NCBI GenBank assembly: GCA_019022495.1
Contig: JAFEKR010000042.1
Span: forward strand, 248,001-312,000
DNA length: 64,000 nt
DNA from: Epichloe hybrida
Taxonomy: Eukaryota; Ascomycota; Sordariomycetes; Hypocreales; Clavicipitaceae
Direction of reading: 5' to 3'
Numbering within the stretch: the first letter of the stretch is position 1; every line of letters begins with the position of its first letter. Made by a program: the position numbers and the translations under genes. Positions 10,981 through 25,400 of the stretch are shown here, one piece after another. The notes under the pieces are model-generated. The model was given only the letters and a program-made list of their open reading frames with translations. It was not told the origin of the DNA and did no database searches.

Positions 10981-12266
10981 TAAGTACCTTCTCACCTAAT
11001 TCCCTGCTAAAGATACTAGCTCTCTTTAGTGGCAAATGCAGGCAGCTCACGGCAGCTTACTATAACGTGTAACGCTTGTAATTTCTTCCTTTTCGTTATT
11101 ATAAGGCCCTCACAACGCAACGCAACACAACACAACGCAACGCAGTTATAATAATTCTCTTATAAATACCCTTTATTATATCACTCCCTAAGATACAGCT
11201 ATTTTATACAACCGCAGAAGATACTATTAACGCCGTTAATACCTAGTAAGAAAGCGAGGGATTTATAGTAGTTAAATCTAGCGGTAGTTATTCAAAGCGC
11301 ACACATCAGAGAATAACCTATATACTTTAATACTAGCATAGTAGTGGTTATAGGCCAAATGCCCTTAATTCTAATATTTACAAGACCTCTTTAAGAAAGC
11401 TACAATGCCCTTTTTACGCAGAAGTATAATATATATATTATTTACGCTAGCTAGCTCTATAGATAGCTATTACTAGTACTCCTACTACTAAGTTAAAAGG
11501 GAAAACCCTATACTAGGAAGAAAAACCCCCTTGCGTCTATATACAGGCTAGCGCCGGCCCTGTGATAGGTTTACGCTGCTTAGTGTGTTTCCTGTTATAG
11601 GTGTTTATTACTAGCTTACGCTAGCCTTATCCTATTAAAAAGAAAAAAGAAAGGAAAAATATATGAAATAAGCCCCTTCTAGTCCTATTCTAGTGTAATA
11701 ACACCTAAGTCTCTTTGCTTTAGGCTAGGGTAAAGTAAATCTGGATTTATAGCATTAATTCACTTCTTATTCACTTTCGCGCTAACTCTTCTATAGCCTT
11801 ACTTTTTAGCTATCTCTAGCTTACCTTACCTTATATATCTAGTAAAGTCTAAGCACCTAGTTTTATTTAATTAGCATAGTAGTTATAGCCCTAGACTAGT
11901 ATAGTCCTAGGATAAGATTACTTATATGTTATTAGATTTGTTATGTTATGCTCTCCCTCTAGGGTCCTAGTCTCTTTTCTTCTCTTTATATTAAACTTCC
12001 TATAGGTTCTTCTTTTCTTTCTAGCTATTTAAGGCTATCCTAGGCTAGGGTTAGGTTATTTGCTAATATTTACTATAGATTTAGAATAAATCTAGCATAA
12101 TAGCGCCAGAAGCTATAAGTACTCTAGTGTTACTACTTATCTAGCTCTAATTCGCCTAGGAATCCTGTAAGTATAAGAACTTCCTAAGGAAGTCTATAAC
12201 TAAGAAGCAATACGTATAGGTAATAGAAAAGAGTTTATCTATAAGTTATGTTTACCTTTATTCTAG
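10981..12266. other. MULE internal DNA, left segment
   Basis: AT-rich, stop-dense DNA between the left inverted repeat and the Gypsy insertion, probably the MULE 5' non-coding part. It includes an ACGCA/ACACA pentamer run near 11115-11145. No protein homology could be read. Confidence 0.5.
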
Positions 12267-12468
12267 TGTGAGGCCCTACTCACAACACCAGCGCGCTAGC
12301 ACACCACTAGGCGGGCGCACCACGCCCTAGGGCTAGGTCCACGTGACACTAGCGAGTCACTACCTATAAGTTAGTAACTTGCACGCATAACACACTTAGA
12401 CCTAGTAAGCTTTAGTTAATATATAAACGCCCCTATACCTCTTACCTAGCTATCCCTTTATTCTTATA
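12267..12468 (+). repeat. 5' LTR of the Gypsy element
   Basis: 202 bp. The mismatches to the 3' LTR that I read are all transitions. The outer (left) half keeps GC-rich sequence, while the inner half is more mutated. Confidence 0.9.
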
Positions 12469-13499
12469 ATTCTAAAGCTTCTCCTACTAGCTACCTAAGA
12501 GTAATATAGGGGGGAGAATAACCTAATCCACTAGAACTATGCCATATATTACTTAGGATTAGCTAGATAATAGTAATACTGTAGCTAGGGATATATTACA
12601 TTTTATAACCCTATCTAAAGCCATACCCTTTACTATAGTAGTAGAAGAGGCAGTGGTTAGGGAGCGAATTGCCTAGCTTAAGCAACTTAAGGAACTATAG
12701 GATTAAGAAAAAGAGCTTACTAACTTAATATAATCTTATAGAGGACTAGCAAAAAGGGGCTAAAAGGATAGTTTATCCTTAAGCCTTAGTAGCTAAGAAG
12801 TTAAGGTCTGAAATATTATAAAACTCTAATACCTTATAAACCCGTAGAAGTATAAGATATAGCTTAATAACCTTAGCCATGCCTTTAAGGGGGCGAAGAA
12901 GAAGTATTACTAGGATAACTAAAAGATCCTCTTTACACTTAATTACATATATATAAACTATTAGGCTAGATAGGACTAATATGTTAAAGAATAACTGGCT
13001 AATAGTTAGGATTATCCTGATAACTAGGATAAGTTCTAAGACTAGACCCTTACGCTGCTTAAAGACTCTGTAAGTTATAATATATAAATAGCTACGTAGC
13101 TAGAAAACACAAAGCAAAAGGAGAGCTAGAGTCCTATTAAGTTTAGCATTTACTTAGATTCGCTAGAGAAACACCTAGAATAAGCTCTAGAAAAGACTTA
13201 TGCTCTTATATTCTTTATAAAATTACTTCCTAACTTATAAGATTATTTAACCTACACGCAGATATCACTAGTCTGACATAAGAAGATATTATATAACTTG
13301 CCTAGTAATTCTAGGAGGTAATGTTAAAGAATAAGCAAAAGCTAAATAATTTAGAAGAGAAGGGGCTATATAAGGCGGCTTAACACTAAAGATATAACTC
13401 CTTACAAGGGCATTAGCTAAATAGGGACTAAAGAGATAAGGATAAGGATAAGGAAAAGACCCTAGCTACTTACCTAAATAATAATAGATTATAAGGAAG

Positions 13500-16400
13500 A
13501 AAATAGTGCTATAACTATAGTAGTATAGAGTATTTCTTCTATAATTACAATAAGCTAAGGAAAGACTAATAAGAAGGTTAGGAAAACTCCTAGAGGTAGA
13601 AGTAAAAGCCCTTACCTCTGCCTTAGACACTAGGGTACTAGTAAGATGCTGATTTTATATACTAGTTACTATCCATAGGCATAAAGATATTAAAACAGTA
13701 GCAAATCTTAATAGTTACGCTAAGATTAATATTATAAGCGCCTAATTTGCATAGACTTATAAGCTTAATTAGGCTAAGGCTATAACACCTATCTTAAAGG
13801 TAGTAAGGGCTTTAATAGTCCCTTAATATAGTATCTATAAGGTGCCTATTTTAATTAAAGATTTATAGGGCGAAGAGAGAGACCTTAAGTTACTATGTGT
13901 AGCTGTTAATAAGGACCTAAGAGTAAAGGGAAGCCTTGTATTAATTAGAATACACATGCTTGCAGAAGAATATGTATATCTCTGCTTATACTTATAAGAA
14001 TAGTGGTTTAAAAAGAGAAAGGTAGCCTTTTTGCTACTAACTCCCCGTAAGTTTGTAAAGGTAACGCGTAATAAGACGATTATATATGCTATTATAGGCG
14101 TGATAGAAGATAAGTTTATCCCTCTTAAAGATAAAGAGGAGGCAAAAGCATATAGGACTATTAAAGATATCCTAGAGGAACTGCGCGAATTTAAAGATGT
14201 GTTTATATTAGATAAGGCAGGGAGCCTCCTATTAAAAAAGTTAACTAACTATGTAATTAATCTTGTACTAGGAGCTATACCCCTGTATAGACTAATTTAT
14301 TCTCTCTCCTAAAGCAAACTTAGGGAGCTCTAGGAATATATTAATAATAACCTAAAGAAAGGCTAGATAAGACCCTTAAAGAGCCTAGTGGGCGCGCCTA
14401 TCCTATTTGTGCTAAAGAAGGATAGAACGCTATGGCTATGTGTTAACTATTAAGGACTTAATAAGGTAATATAGAAGAATTACTACACTCTCCCCCTGAT
14501 TTCGGAGATCCTTAATTAATACTAAGGGGCCTATTTCTTTTCCAAGATTAATATTAAGGATACGTACTACTAAATTCGCATTAAAGAAGGCGATAAATAG
14601 AAGACAGCTTTTTGCATATATTATAGGCACTATAAGTACCTTATAATGCCTTTTAGGTTAACAAATACCCTAGCCACTTTCTAGAGTTATATCTATAAAG
14701 TGCTGTATAGGCTAGTTAACACTATTTATATAGTATATCTAGATAATATCTTAATTTTCTCTAAGATAAAGGAGGAGCATACTAAACATATTAAGTAAGT
14801 CCTTAAACACATAAGGTTAGCGGAGTTATACGTAAAACCCTCTAAGTGCTCTTTCTATAAGGAATTAGTAAAATTCCTAGGGTTTATTCTCTTTATTAAT
14901 AGGATATTAATAGATACTTGCTAGGTTAACATAATTAGAGAATAGAAGGAGCTAATAAGTTTTAAGGATATATAGTTATTTCTTAGGTTCTATAACTTCT
15001 ACTAATGGTTTATCTATAGATACTCTAGAATTACAGTACCTTTTTACGTATTAATAAAGGGTAGTTAAAATAGTATCTAGACTAGGAGGTTTATATTTAG
15101 AGAAAAGAAGCGGTTAGTGTTTAACTAGCTAAAAGATGCCTTTTAGTAAGCGCCTTTACTTTAACACTATAACCTGAGTTAGGTAGTGCGCATTAAGATA
15201 GATGCCTTGATTTTCGTAATAGTAGGAATCCTGTCTTAGCAAGACGATGAGGGCTGTTAGTATCTAGTAGCTTTTTAGTTAAGGAAGTTTATAGACGCTA
15301 AACGTAACTATAGCATAGCTAATTAAGAGCTGCTTACTATAGTAAAGTTATTTAAACACTAGTAATATTATGTTAAAGGCGTAGAGATACCTATAGAGGT
15401 CCTATTAGACTATTATAACCTATAGACCTTTATAAGGTAGTAGAAGCTAAATAGAAGATAGGTATAATAGTGTATATTCCTTTACCCTTTCTATTTTGTG
15501 ATTAAGCATAGACTAGGGAAGAGCAACCTTGCGAATACACTATTAAGAAGGTCTAATTATAAGAGTAAACCTATATTAAATAGGGCGCTCCTACTAGAGC
15601 TTTAAAGGAAGATAGTAAATATCTTTATAGCAGAAGAAGAAGTACTAATACATTAAAGAAGTTATAGTGTAACGCTAGTCTTAGAACCTACTAAGGTAAG
15701 AGTAGCCTAGGTAAAAGGCTAGTTAGCCACTATAGATCTAGTAATAGGTTAGCTAAACAAGGGTAATTTTAAGGAGAAGGTAGCGTGTGTTTAAGACGTT
15801 AGTATAGCATAAGTAATTTAGGGGGCTATTATATTACTAAATCCCTACTAATCCATAGCAAATAAACCATTAGCGTAACTACTATAGAAGGCATAGGACT
15901 AAGATCTAGATTTACAAAAGCGCGGAGGTAAGGTTAACTCCTAAGTAAAAGGGAGGGGAAAAGCTAGTCTATAGTTATATAGTATAAGGGGCCTCCTAAT
16001 ATATAAAGACTAGGTAGTTATTCTATAGGAGCCTATCTTATAATAGGAGCTTCTATAGCTACACTATAATAATCTATTAGCGGGTTACTTTAAGACTAAA
16101 CGCACTCTAGAGCTACTAAAACATTACTATTAGTAGCTAGCAATAAGTAAAGCTATTTTAGACTATATATCTAGCTATGGAGTATACTAGTATGTTATAG
16201 TAAGATAGCACCGCCCCTATAGAAGCCTTAAATCACTACTAATACTAAGGTAACTATAGGCAAAGATCTTAATAGACTTTATTATAAGTTTACTACTAGT
16301 GTAGCTAGGCAAGCAAGAAACCAACGCAATCCTAGTAATTATAGACTAATTTACTAAGTACTCTATCTTCCTTCCTATAAAGACTATAATTAACGTAGCT

Positions 16401-17300
16401 AAATTAGTAAAGTTATTTTATAAGGAGATTAAGCTATGATTTAAAGCGCTAGAGGGCATTGTGTCTAATAGAGAATTAGTATTTATAAGCTAATTCTAGT
16501 TAGAGGTATATTACTAGTTATATATAAAGCGGAGGCTTTTAATAGCGTTTTACCCCTAAACTAATAGGCAGATAGAGAGGATAAATTAGGTGCTTAAGTA
16601 TTACTTATAATGTTTTATTAAAGAGAACTAATAACTATAGCTAAAGCTACTCCTAATAGCCTAATTTATATGTAATAATACTATTAATAGGATAATAGGC
16701 TACTCCCCTAACTACACTCTTATAAGCTATTTGCCTAAGTTCTGCCTTACTCTTAAGGGCAAGAGCATAGAGGGGGAGGTCCTAGAGGCTTACACGTGTG
16801 TTAAAAAGCTACATAAGGTTAGGGAGAAACTAGCATATAACTAGGCAAGGGCTACTAAAGCGTAGGCAAAGTACTATAACTAGAGATATTAGCTAATAAC
16901 CTTAAAAAGAGGAGACTTAGTACTACTATTAGTAAAGAATATTAGGCTTAAGGACGCGAAACAGAAGCTAAACCTAAGATTTATTAGGCTATTTTAGATA
17001 CTTAATGCTATAGGTAAATAAGTGTACTAACTAGCGCTACCTGATAAGTATAGCTAACTATATAACATATTCTACGTTAGCCTATTAGAGCTATAGAATC
17101 GCTAGGAAGACGCCCTAGATAAGGATATGCTAATGCTAGACCTTAAAGATAATAATAATAAGTTTAAAGTTAAAGAAGTTAGGGATTACAGGAAGATATG
17201 TAAAGGTAACAAATACCTAGTGAAATAAAAGGGCTAGCTAAGCAAATATAATTAATAGGTAGCATTAGAAGATATAGAAGGCGCTTAACGCGTAATTTAA
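13500..17300 (+). pseudogene. Gypsy gag-pol relic
   Basis: Readable fragments: a zinc-knuckle block near 13508-13565 with two of its cysteines apparently changed to Tyr; an open stretch 14031-14312 running into the reverse transcriptase (LGAIPLYRLIYSLS, matching the usual GAxPxxxPIYxLS entry); then KEGDxxKTAF, MPFRLTNTLATF and VYLDNILIFS near 14590-14760 (YLDD now YLDN). RNase H follows near 15120-15460. The integrase core near 16270-16620 includes AILVIIDxFTKY and a degraded AYHPQTDGQTER. A chromodomain YLVKxKGxLSKYN, with Trp codons now stops, lies near 17200-17280. No intact polyprotein remains. Confidence 0.85.
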
Positions 17301-18661
17301 GCTTTCTATTAAAGTAAAATAAGTAGAAAGTATAGCAAGATGTAATTAAGTTATAAGTAATAAGGGATAAGGTAATTACGAAAAAGGCCTAGCCTTGTTA
17401 GCTGCTATTACACTCTAATTAAAACCCTTGTTAGACTATCTACTAAATAACAAAAGAAAAGATACCTATAAGGAGGGGAGTCTTATAGGAAACCCTTCTA
17501 TGGTTGCCCCCTTATGCGTTAAAACGACGCCATTATAAAGGAGGTACTTAGCGCCCTTACTCTTATCCTCCTAAACTACTACCTCTATTACCTAGAAAAA
17601 CTAGTGCTTCGCCACCCCCTAGGGCACAAATCCTGGATTGTAATATTATAGCTGTAAAGTCATTTTTCTCTTCTAGGAATTATAATATGTAGTGTAGTTT
17701 AGCTATAAAAGTTAGTAAATAAGTAGCGAAGGAGGAGTAATAACTTATAATCCCTAGGGCAGGGGTAGGATATATAGTAACTAAAAGTTGCTAGTGCGAA
17801 ATAATATACTGATTATACGTGGCTAAAGCAGCCTACCTAGGGAGTAAGTAAAGGTTTAGAGAACACGCAATAAAACGTACCTAATAGACCTTAGTAGCCC
17901 TAGTTAAACTAAAGGAAATATAATAAGCTATGTTAGCGTGATTAAACCCTAAAATAAGGTTTAGATAATAAGTGCTAAAACAGTGGCAAGTTGCCTTAGA
18001 AAACATACGATTATTAGGGTTATTAGGGTCCTAATTGCTTAGGGTATCTATTAAAGTTTTTACCTAATTAAGGATAGTAAGAAAATCTAGAAAATCCCCT
18101 TATATAGTTAGCATTGCCTAGAGAGATATAGGCGATTAGGGACCGAAAGAGCAGAGAATATAATGTACTTACTGTCTCGTAAGTATTGCCACATTTGACA
18201 CACTAGACACAATGCTTTAAATGTTTCCCTTTAATAATAGCGGTTAGTGCGCCGGGGAATCGATAGTTAATCTAAGGGACGTTAGGCTTAGCTAGAGGAT
18301 TCTTCTTAAAGTCCGCGTAACCTATGCGCAGATAATGTATATAGGAATATCCTCTTAAATAGATGTTAGGGATAGCTATAATAATAATACTCTTAACGCT
18401 TTCCCTATCCGATTCTATTCTAATAACAAGGCAAGTAGTGAAGGTAGAGTTATAGTAACTAATAATGTGATAGTATCTAGGGAAAAGTTTGCTATAAATA
18501 AGAAAGGGAAAAGTTAGCGATATAATAGGGAGTCGTAGGTGAATTTATACTTAAATACTAATATTGTTTGTTATTGTTTTAGTATGGCTGCCACTTAGCG
18601 AATAGCTGCATAGTACTTACCAAAAGCCATTTAGGAGCCTAGCTAAAAGTAGGGGGGTAAT

Positions 18662-18863
18662 TGTGAGGCCTTACTTATAACACTAGCGCGCTAGCGCACT
18701 ACTAGGCAGGCGCACTATGCCCTAGGGCTAGGTCTACGTGACACTGGCGAGTCACTACCTATAAGTTAGCGACTCGCACGCACAACACACTTAGACCTAG
18801 CAAGCTTCAGTCAATATACGAACGCCCCCATACCTCTTGCCTAGCTATCCCTTTGTTCTCACA
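18662..18863 (+). repeat. 3' LTR of the Gypsy element
   Basis: 202 bp, same length as the 5' LTR. Its inner (left) half is more mutated and its outer half keeps CpG-containing sequence. Confidence 0.9.
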
Positions 18864-18868
18864 TCTAG

Positions 18869-19979
18869 GCCTAGTCTACTACTAATTTGCCTTAGCTTAG
18901 TATACTAAGAGAAGTCTAATATATATCCTGTAAGTCTTGTTTAATTTAGGACCTTAGGCATTAGTGCTATCTTGTTGTTAGTAGGTTAGCCTTGCTCTAG
19001 CTTAGTAATAGGGCTAACTTGCTAGATAGGGGCGGTTACTAACGTATGTTTTAACTATTAGGTTTAGAACTATTAATACCACTAGGTAATAATTACCTCT
19101 ATTCTAGCTTAGTTCTATGTCTAATCCGCTATATAGCTAAATATATCTAGCAACTAGAATGAGCACTAGTGGTTAGTTAAGACCTAGGCTTCTATAGCTA
19201 ATAGGGGTAAGGTAAGTCTGCTCTAGCCTAGTAGCGGGTTTATTCTAGCTCTAATATCCTTCTTAATAGACTTTAGAAGGCTTCTAGGACTAGGTTAAGA
19301 AGCTTTATGCTAGTAATTAGGTAAAGAAGAAATAAAGCGCCTTAGTAGTAGGCCTAGACTAGGCTAGTTCCTCTAAGGAATAGCATACTAAGCTTATCTT
19401 TTAGCTTATATACCTTAATACACGTGCGGTGGAGACAAACTATCTCCTACTCGCTATTATCCCTATAAAGAGTCACAACTAGGTAGCTATAGGTATAACC
19501 CCCCTCCTAGAGAAGGAATAAGGTAGTGGCTTAATTTTGGTTTAGAGTAGGGGCAGTAGTAGGCTAGTAGGACTTATAATACCTAGAGTTTATAGTTAAA
19601 ATTAATCTAATAATAGTTCTAGACCTGAATGTTCTCTATTGTGATTATGAATTATAAAATTAGTCCCTCCCCTAGCCCGCCTCCGTGCCTACACCATCCA
19701 TTCCGTCCCCTGTGCTAGGTTTGTGATTAGGAGGTTTTCCGTCTGTCAACGAAGTCAGCCCGGGTCCGGAGGTATTCCGAGCCGTCTTATAGCCAGCTCA
19801 GAAGTATAATATAATAAACATAAGAATGCCTAGGTTCCTATAATTAAGGAAAACATATATAATTACAACCTAGTCCTTTCTCCCTTAAATTTAAGCATCC
19901 TTTGCCTTTAAAGCTAATAGAAATTTAGCCTCTAATAGCTTAAGATAAAGGTTAAAACCCTTAGTAAACATAGTATATT
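18869..19979. other. MULE internal DNA between Gypsy and the forward Copia, with an unmutated GC island
   Basis: AT-rich sequence with no readable protein, except perhaps the transposase N-terminal region just before 19979. About 140 bp near 19663-19804 is GC-rich and carries intact CpG and CpA sites in an otherwise degraded region. It has no visible inverted repeats and no duplication flanking it. Confidence 0.5.
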
Positions 19980-20237
19980 TGTTGATTCCTTCGGATCTTC
20001 ATCGGTTTAATCGTGGCCAAAGACTAGACCGAATTGTGGGTCCGGCGCGATGCACGCGATACGATTGGCTGCATCAATTCGCCACCCCCTCTTTTACCCC
20101 ACATACGGATTTCGCCTACTTTTCTAGCATCTAGACTTTCCCTCTCTTCTCTCTCTTTCCTAGCTAACTAACTAACTATTATTAACTTTAATTTATACGG
20201 GATTTATTACCTACGTAGGACCTTAGTGTAACTAACA
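19980..20237 (+). repeat. 5' LTR of Copia 1
   Basis: 258 bp. The first half retains GC-rich sequence (for example GGGTCCGGCGCGATGCACGC); the inner end is mutated. Confidence 0.9.
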
Positions 20238-23200
20238 CTAATTAGTGGTTAACTTTATAACCACAGATAAGCTAGGTATTATAAGAAGAGATATTTTTAT
20301 AAATACTACTACTACTACTACCCCTTATTATACTATAATAGTTATTATAGTAAAGAGGCATGACTATATAAGTATGCTAAAGGAAGAGACTAGAATCCTA
20401 GTTGCAGGCTTGTTAGGCTTCTAAGGAATTAATCTATTAACCCTTAGGCTTAGGGATATAACTTTGTTATATCTATCTAGGATATTATTATTAATTATTA
20501 ATTTTATTATCTATTATAAGAAAACTAACTAAATAACTAAATCTATTACTATAAGGTATTTATTTTAAACCTAATATTAAATAACCTTAGCTAAGCTAGC
20601 TAATATATCTATAACTTCTCTATAAATATTCCCTTTATCTAACAGACCTTTAATCTGTTTGTATAAGCATCTATAGCTTATTTTTTGCCCCCTTTATTAT
20701 TAGTGCTATTTACCCTATACTTATTAGCAAGAAAGAGAGATTACCTCCTTCCCTTCTTTTTATAAAAAACAGGAAGTAGTAATTCCTATTATTCCCTTAT
20801 TACTTTTCCTATTATTTTCTAGTTACTTTTAGAACTTATATTACTTTCTTTATCCCTATTAATTTATTCTTATTACTACTTTTACTACTTCTACTACTTT
20901 TTCTTCTATTTTTCCTGTTTTCGCAATCTTCTAATTTTATTAGAGTGATAATGCTTCTGAAATATAAAAGAAAAACCTCGTAATAGTAATAAGCAAACAT
21001 AGAAGCTTAATTAGTAGTAAAAATAATAAATTAGTAATGTTCCTTTTATAGTTAAAGATAGTAGAGGAATCTAGACCTTTTATAAGAGTAAAGGCTACTA
21101 GTAATAGTAAGGCTCTAACTATTACCCCTAAAAGACCCTAAGAGTATAAGTTACCCTTATGCCTCTAATAGCTTACTTATAACTTCTCTAGTAATTAGAA
21201 AGAATCTATTAAGCTAAATCTAGAGACTATTACATAGCTTAAGCTTAATAACTAGATTATAAGATTTATTAACCTTAGTAAGCATTAAGGTTAGAGAGAT
21301 AATAACCTATAGGAATTATTCTAAGAAAACTTTAAAGGCTAGTCTAAAGACACCTTTAAAAGAGCATCTAAGAATATTATTAGAGAATTATATAATTCTT
21401 TATAAGATTATAGCGTCCTTATTAGGCAAGGCCTAGGATATTTAATCCTAGTATTGCTTAAGGAAGTGCTTTATTAAACCTTAATACCCCTTTAGTTATA
21501 GGAAAGATTATAAGAAAGACTATAATCTTCTAAACCCCTAGAACCTTAATATTAATAGCCCTAATAACCTACCCTAGAAATTAACCTTCCCTAACCCTAG
21601 AGATTGCTTAAACCCTTATAAGAACCCCCGTAATAATCCCTATTATATTAATAGCTCTATCTAGATAATCATTATTAAGAATAACTAGTAAACTATTATT
21701 TATAATAAATTATACCTTTATAGTAATTCCTCTCTAAAGATTAAATTATAAAGAAGATCTTAGAGCTTATAAAGATATATAAAGATAGTAACTACTATAG
21801 TAAAAAGCTATATAACTTCTTAACGCTAAAGATTATGCTCTTTAAAAATAAGTGTAATAAAATTAACCTTCCTTAAACATATTATTAGAAGGCTTTCCCT
21901 ATTATATTAATAGGTAATACTAAGCAATACTACCTTAATTACCTCTTTAGGAATAACTATTTCTATAAAGAGATAATTACTTATATCTATTAGTGCTTTA
22001 AGATAGAAAGTAACTAGTAATTCTATTACTATAAGTAAAGTAATATAATACTAAAAAGTATAATTAAGAAAAACCTTAATAAAAGCAAGCTTAATTACCT
22101 TAAGATTATGTTATTAACCCTTAAGAAAATCTATAGAGGCCTATACCCTGCTAAAATAGTAAATACTAAACTCTATAAGTAAGCCTTAAACACTATAGCT
22201 AGTGTGCCTAAATATTAGATAGTAGAATACATACACTCCGTAGGCTTTAAGAGTCTTACTAAAGACCTCTATAAGGTAATTACTATTATAAAATTAAATA
22301 AGAAGTCCTCCTAATACCTTTAGTACTAATAAGGAGACCCTCTAGAGACTATATTTACTAATTATTAGTATAGATAGTGATTATCCCCCTGTGGTAGAGG
22401 AAGTTATTATAAATAGAGCCTTAGACTAAGCACTAAGCGCTGCTTTATATATAGTAAGAGTAGCTGCTAGTCCTCTAATCACTTTACTAAAGAATATTAA
22501 AAGGAAAAGAACTACTAGTAAGCTAGTAAAACATATTATACACCCCCTTTAGAGAAGAGATTCTAGGTATTCCTTATCTCCTATGAAGGGTAAGATAATA
22601 ATAAGCCTAATAAAGGCTTAGGTTAAAACTAGGAATTATATCTTTTAGCTTACATAGAAGCTAAAGATAATAATAATAATATAGAGGAGCTACTATTAAT
22701 AGCATACCTAAGTATTATATAATTCTTTTACTCTAGATTATAGACTAACTATAATGCTACTAATATTAATATCCTTATGACCCTAAATAATCAAGCCTTC
22801 TAACACATATTCCTTAGGTAGAAGCTTTATAAGCTATAAGAGTGTAATAAAGGCTTAATTTGCTATATCTCTAAAGAATACTATTCTAAAGAGGTCTTTA
22901 AAGGGATTATACCTAATACTAGCGCTATAGGAAAGTTAACTATAGGAGAGGTATAAGTAAAGGCTTTACTAAGATTAATACCTTTATTAAAGGTAACCCC
23001 TTATAAACCTTAAATTATTATATTTAGCGCTAGATTAGTAGTTATAAGAGGAATTCTTTATATACTTATAAAACTTAGAGAGCTTAAATTCTATGTTCTT
23101 AACATAGCTACCCCCTTTCTCTTCTTAATTACTAATATAGATAAAATATAAGTTAAGATTAATAACCTTACTAATATACTTATCTAAGGTAATAAGACTA

Positions 23201-24969
23201 TACCTATTATGTAATAATAAGGCTATCCTTAGTGATTACTAGAAGCAAGAGAAATAGTTACCTTTTACCTTTTAGAAGGAGATATCCATTAATTATATTA
23301 TTAACTTAGTTACCCTTCTATTTAATAACTTATAAAGATCCTTTACTAAGCTAGTTATAAAGTTAAACACTAGGTAATTAAGGAATTAACTAAAGTCTGC
23401 TACTATTACTAGATATATGGAAAGGCCCCTAGTTAATTCAAGTTTATAATTAAAGATGATTATGAATTTAACTACGAGATTATTGTTAATATTGTGTAAA
23501 TCGATAGCTAACTAGTGCTTTATATTATTAATTTAGTAACCTTATTCTAAGTAGCCTAATTCCTTAATCTAAAGAAGCAGAAGGCTTAAGATATCTAGGA
23601 TATAATCCGCGAATATTAGATTAATACTTATCTTAGACCTCTAGATTAGATTATCCACAATACTAGTAATAACTTTACTTCCGCTGAATTTAGGTATTAT
23701 GCTTAATTAATATTAATTAAAACCGGTGAGATGCTAATTAAAGCCTATAATAGTATTAGAAAGGTTAAGAGATACTACGGACCTTTACGCTAAGCTTATA
23801 ATATTATTATAGACTTAATTAGAATGGAGCTTGCGCTAGAGTAATGTCTCTAAATAGCTATTAAGGTAATTAATAACTTTATAGGCCTAAATAGTATTAT
23901 CCTAACTATACTAGTCTTTAGAGGCTACTTGTAAATAATAGATAAGTTACTACTAAGTATCTTTATTATTTAATATGCTAAAGTAATTTATAAAGCTACT
24001 AATAAAGTCTGCTACTATCTAGCTTCGCGGCAGGTTTATAATGCCCTTAAAGCCTAGAACGGCCCTAATATAGCGCCTATATATTAGCTACCCTTATAGG
24101 CTAATATATATATAGAGAGAGAGAAAGGTAGCTAGTATAGCCTATATAAGCTACTTACTACTAATAAAGAGACTTATACTATTAATATGCCTTATAGCCT
24201 AGTAAAGTTTTACTTTATAGTAGTAAAGCCTTATTATAAAGACCTATATACTATAAAGGGGCTAGAGTAGTAAGAGATAAAGCCCTATAATTTACTAGAG
24301 TAATAGCTAAGTAATATAAAGAAAGAAGGAGCTATATAACTAACTACTACTAATAAAAGGGATTCTCTAATAGAAGATAGTAAAGAGCTATAGGCACTAG
24401 CTAAGAGAAAGTAAGGGAGACTAAGAAAGGCCCTTATAGTGTAATTTATAAGTATAGGAGAGTCTAATAAAGAGGCTTATAAAGCCTAAAAGGCCCTAAG
24501 GGGAAGCTATTAAGTTAAAGACTTATTACTATGCCTTAAAGGAATAAAAGTAAGGAAAAGAAAACCTTATAGCCCTAAGAAGGATATTAGCCTAGTTTAG
24601 CTCTATGTACTTATAAATGAAAATTAAGAGGAGGCCTTTATTTAAGAGGTTATAACTAGAGGGATACTAAGTATAGTATTCCTTATAGTAAAGGAAAAGG
24701 CTAATTAGAACCTTACCCTTTAGCTTTACTAAGAAGGAAGGATTATAACCCTAGGAAAACCCTTTAAGCAGTCTAATTAAGCTAAGATTAATGCTTTACA
24801 AGCTTGTAATATATTTAAATTCGTTAAGTATAACCTAGTAAAGCACGGAGGTTATAGAATCTTTAATTCTTATATAGTTAGAGAGATTAAAGGTAAAGGA
24901 ACGGACTTACTATATAAGAAATCCTGCCTTATTATATAAGGCTATAATAATAAAGGAAAGGAATTTATC

Positions 24970-25400
24970 CTAATGTAATTGCTAACGATTCAACGAGTAA
25001 GCTAATAACTTATTATAGCTATCGCTCTATTATTAAGAAAAAGAGGTATTTACCTTTGGATTCGCGATATTACACAAGCCTACACTTAATTACACACGGT
25101 GCTAATAAGGCTAATTATTGTAAGATTGCCGAAGCAAATTATATATCTCTTTCTAGAAGGGACTGTAATTAAATTAATTAGACCTCTTTACGGGATCGTA
25201 AAGGCTAGAACCTACTAGTGGGTAATGTACTTCCGTTACCATAGGGATAACCTTAATATAATAACCTTAACCTATAATCCCTGCTTATTGATTATAGCCC
25301 TGAATAATAAGAATCTCTTTGGTATTATTAGAATGTAAACTAATAATATATTAGGCCTAAGCGATAATAACTTCTTTTAAAAAGAAAAGAAAGAGCTCTA
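24970..25400 (+). pseudogene. Copia 1 reverse transcriptase relic
   Basis: Readable stretches are RDITQAYT, LPKQIIYLFLEGTVI, RPLYGIVKA, YRHDNLN-like YHRDNLN, TYNPCLLI and FGIIRMxTNN. They match the Copia blocks DxxQAY, P.GT, LYG and the degraded equivalent of MQTDD, so the catalytic YVDD-like site is destroyed. Stops interrupt the frame. Confidence 0.85.

Larger units (their letters stand above)
12267..18863 (+). mobile_element. Gypsy LTR retrotransposon with chromodomain (chromovirus), RIP-degraded
   Basis: Two 202-bp LTRs (TGTGAGGCC...CACA) bound a 6,597-bp element flanked by the 5-bp duplication TCTAG (12262-12266 and 18864-18868). A G-rich polypurine tract (AGGGGGGTAA, 18651-18660) precedes the 3' LTR. 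Inside, in order, are a CCHC zinc-knuckle relic, reverse transcriptase, RNase H, integrase and a chromodomain relic, which is the Ty3/Gypsy order. All are broken by stop codons. It is inserted in the MULE. Confidence 0.9.
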
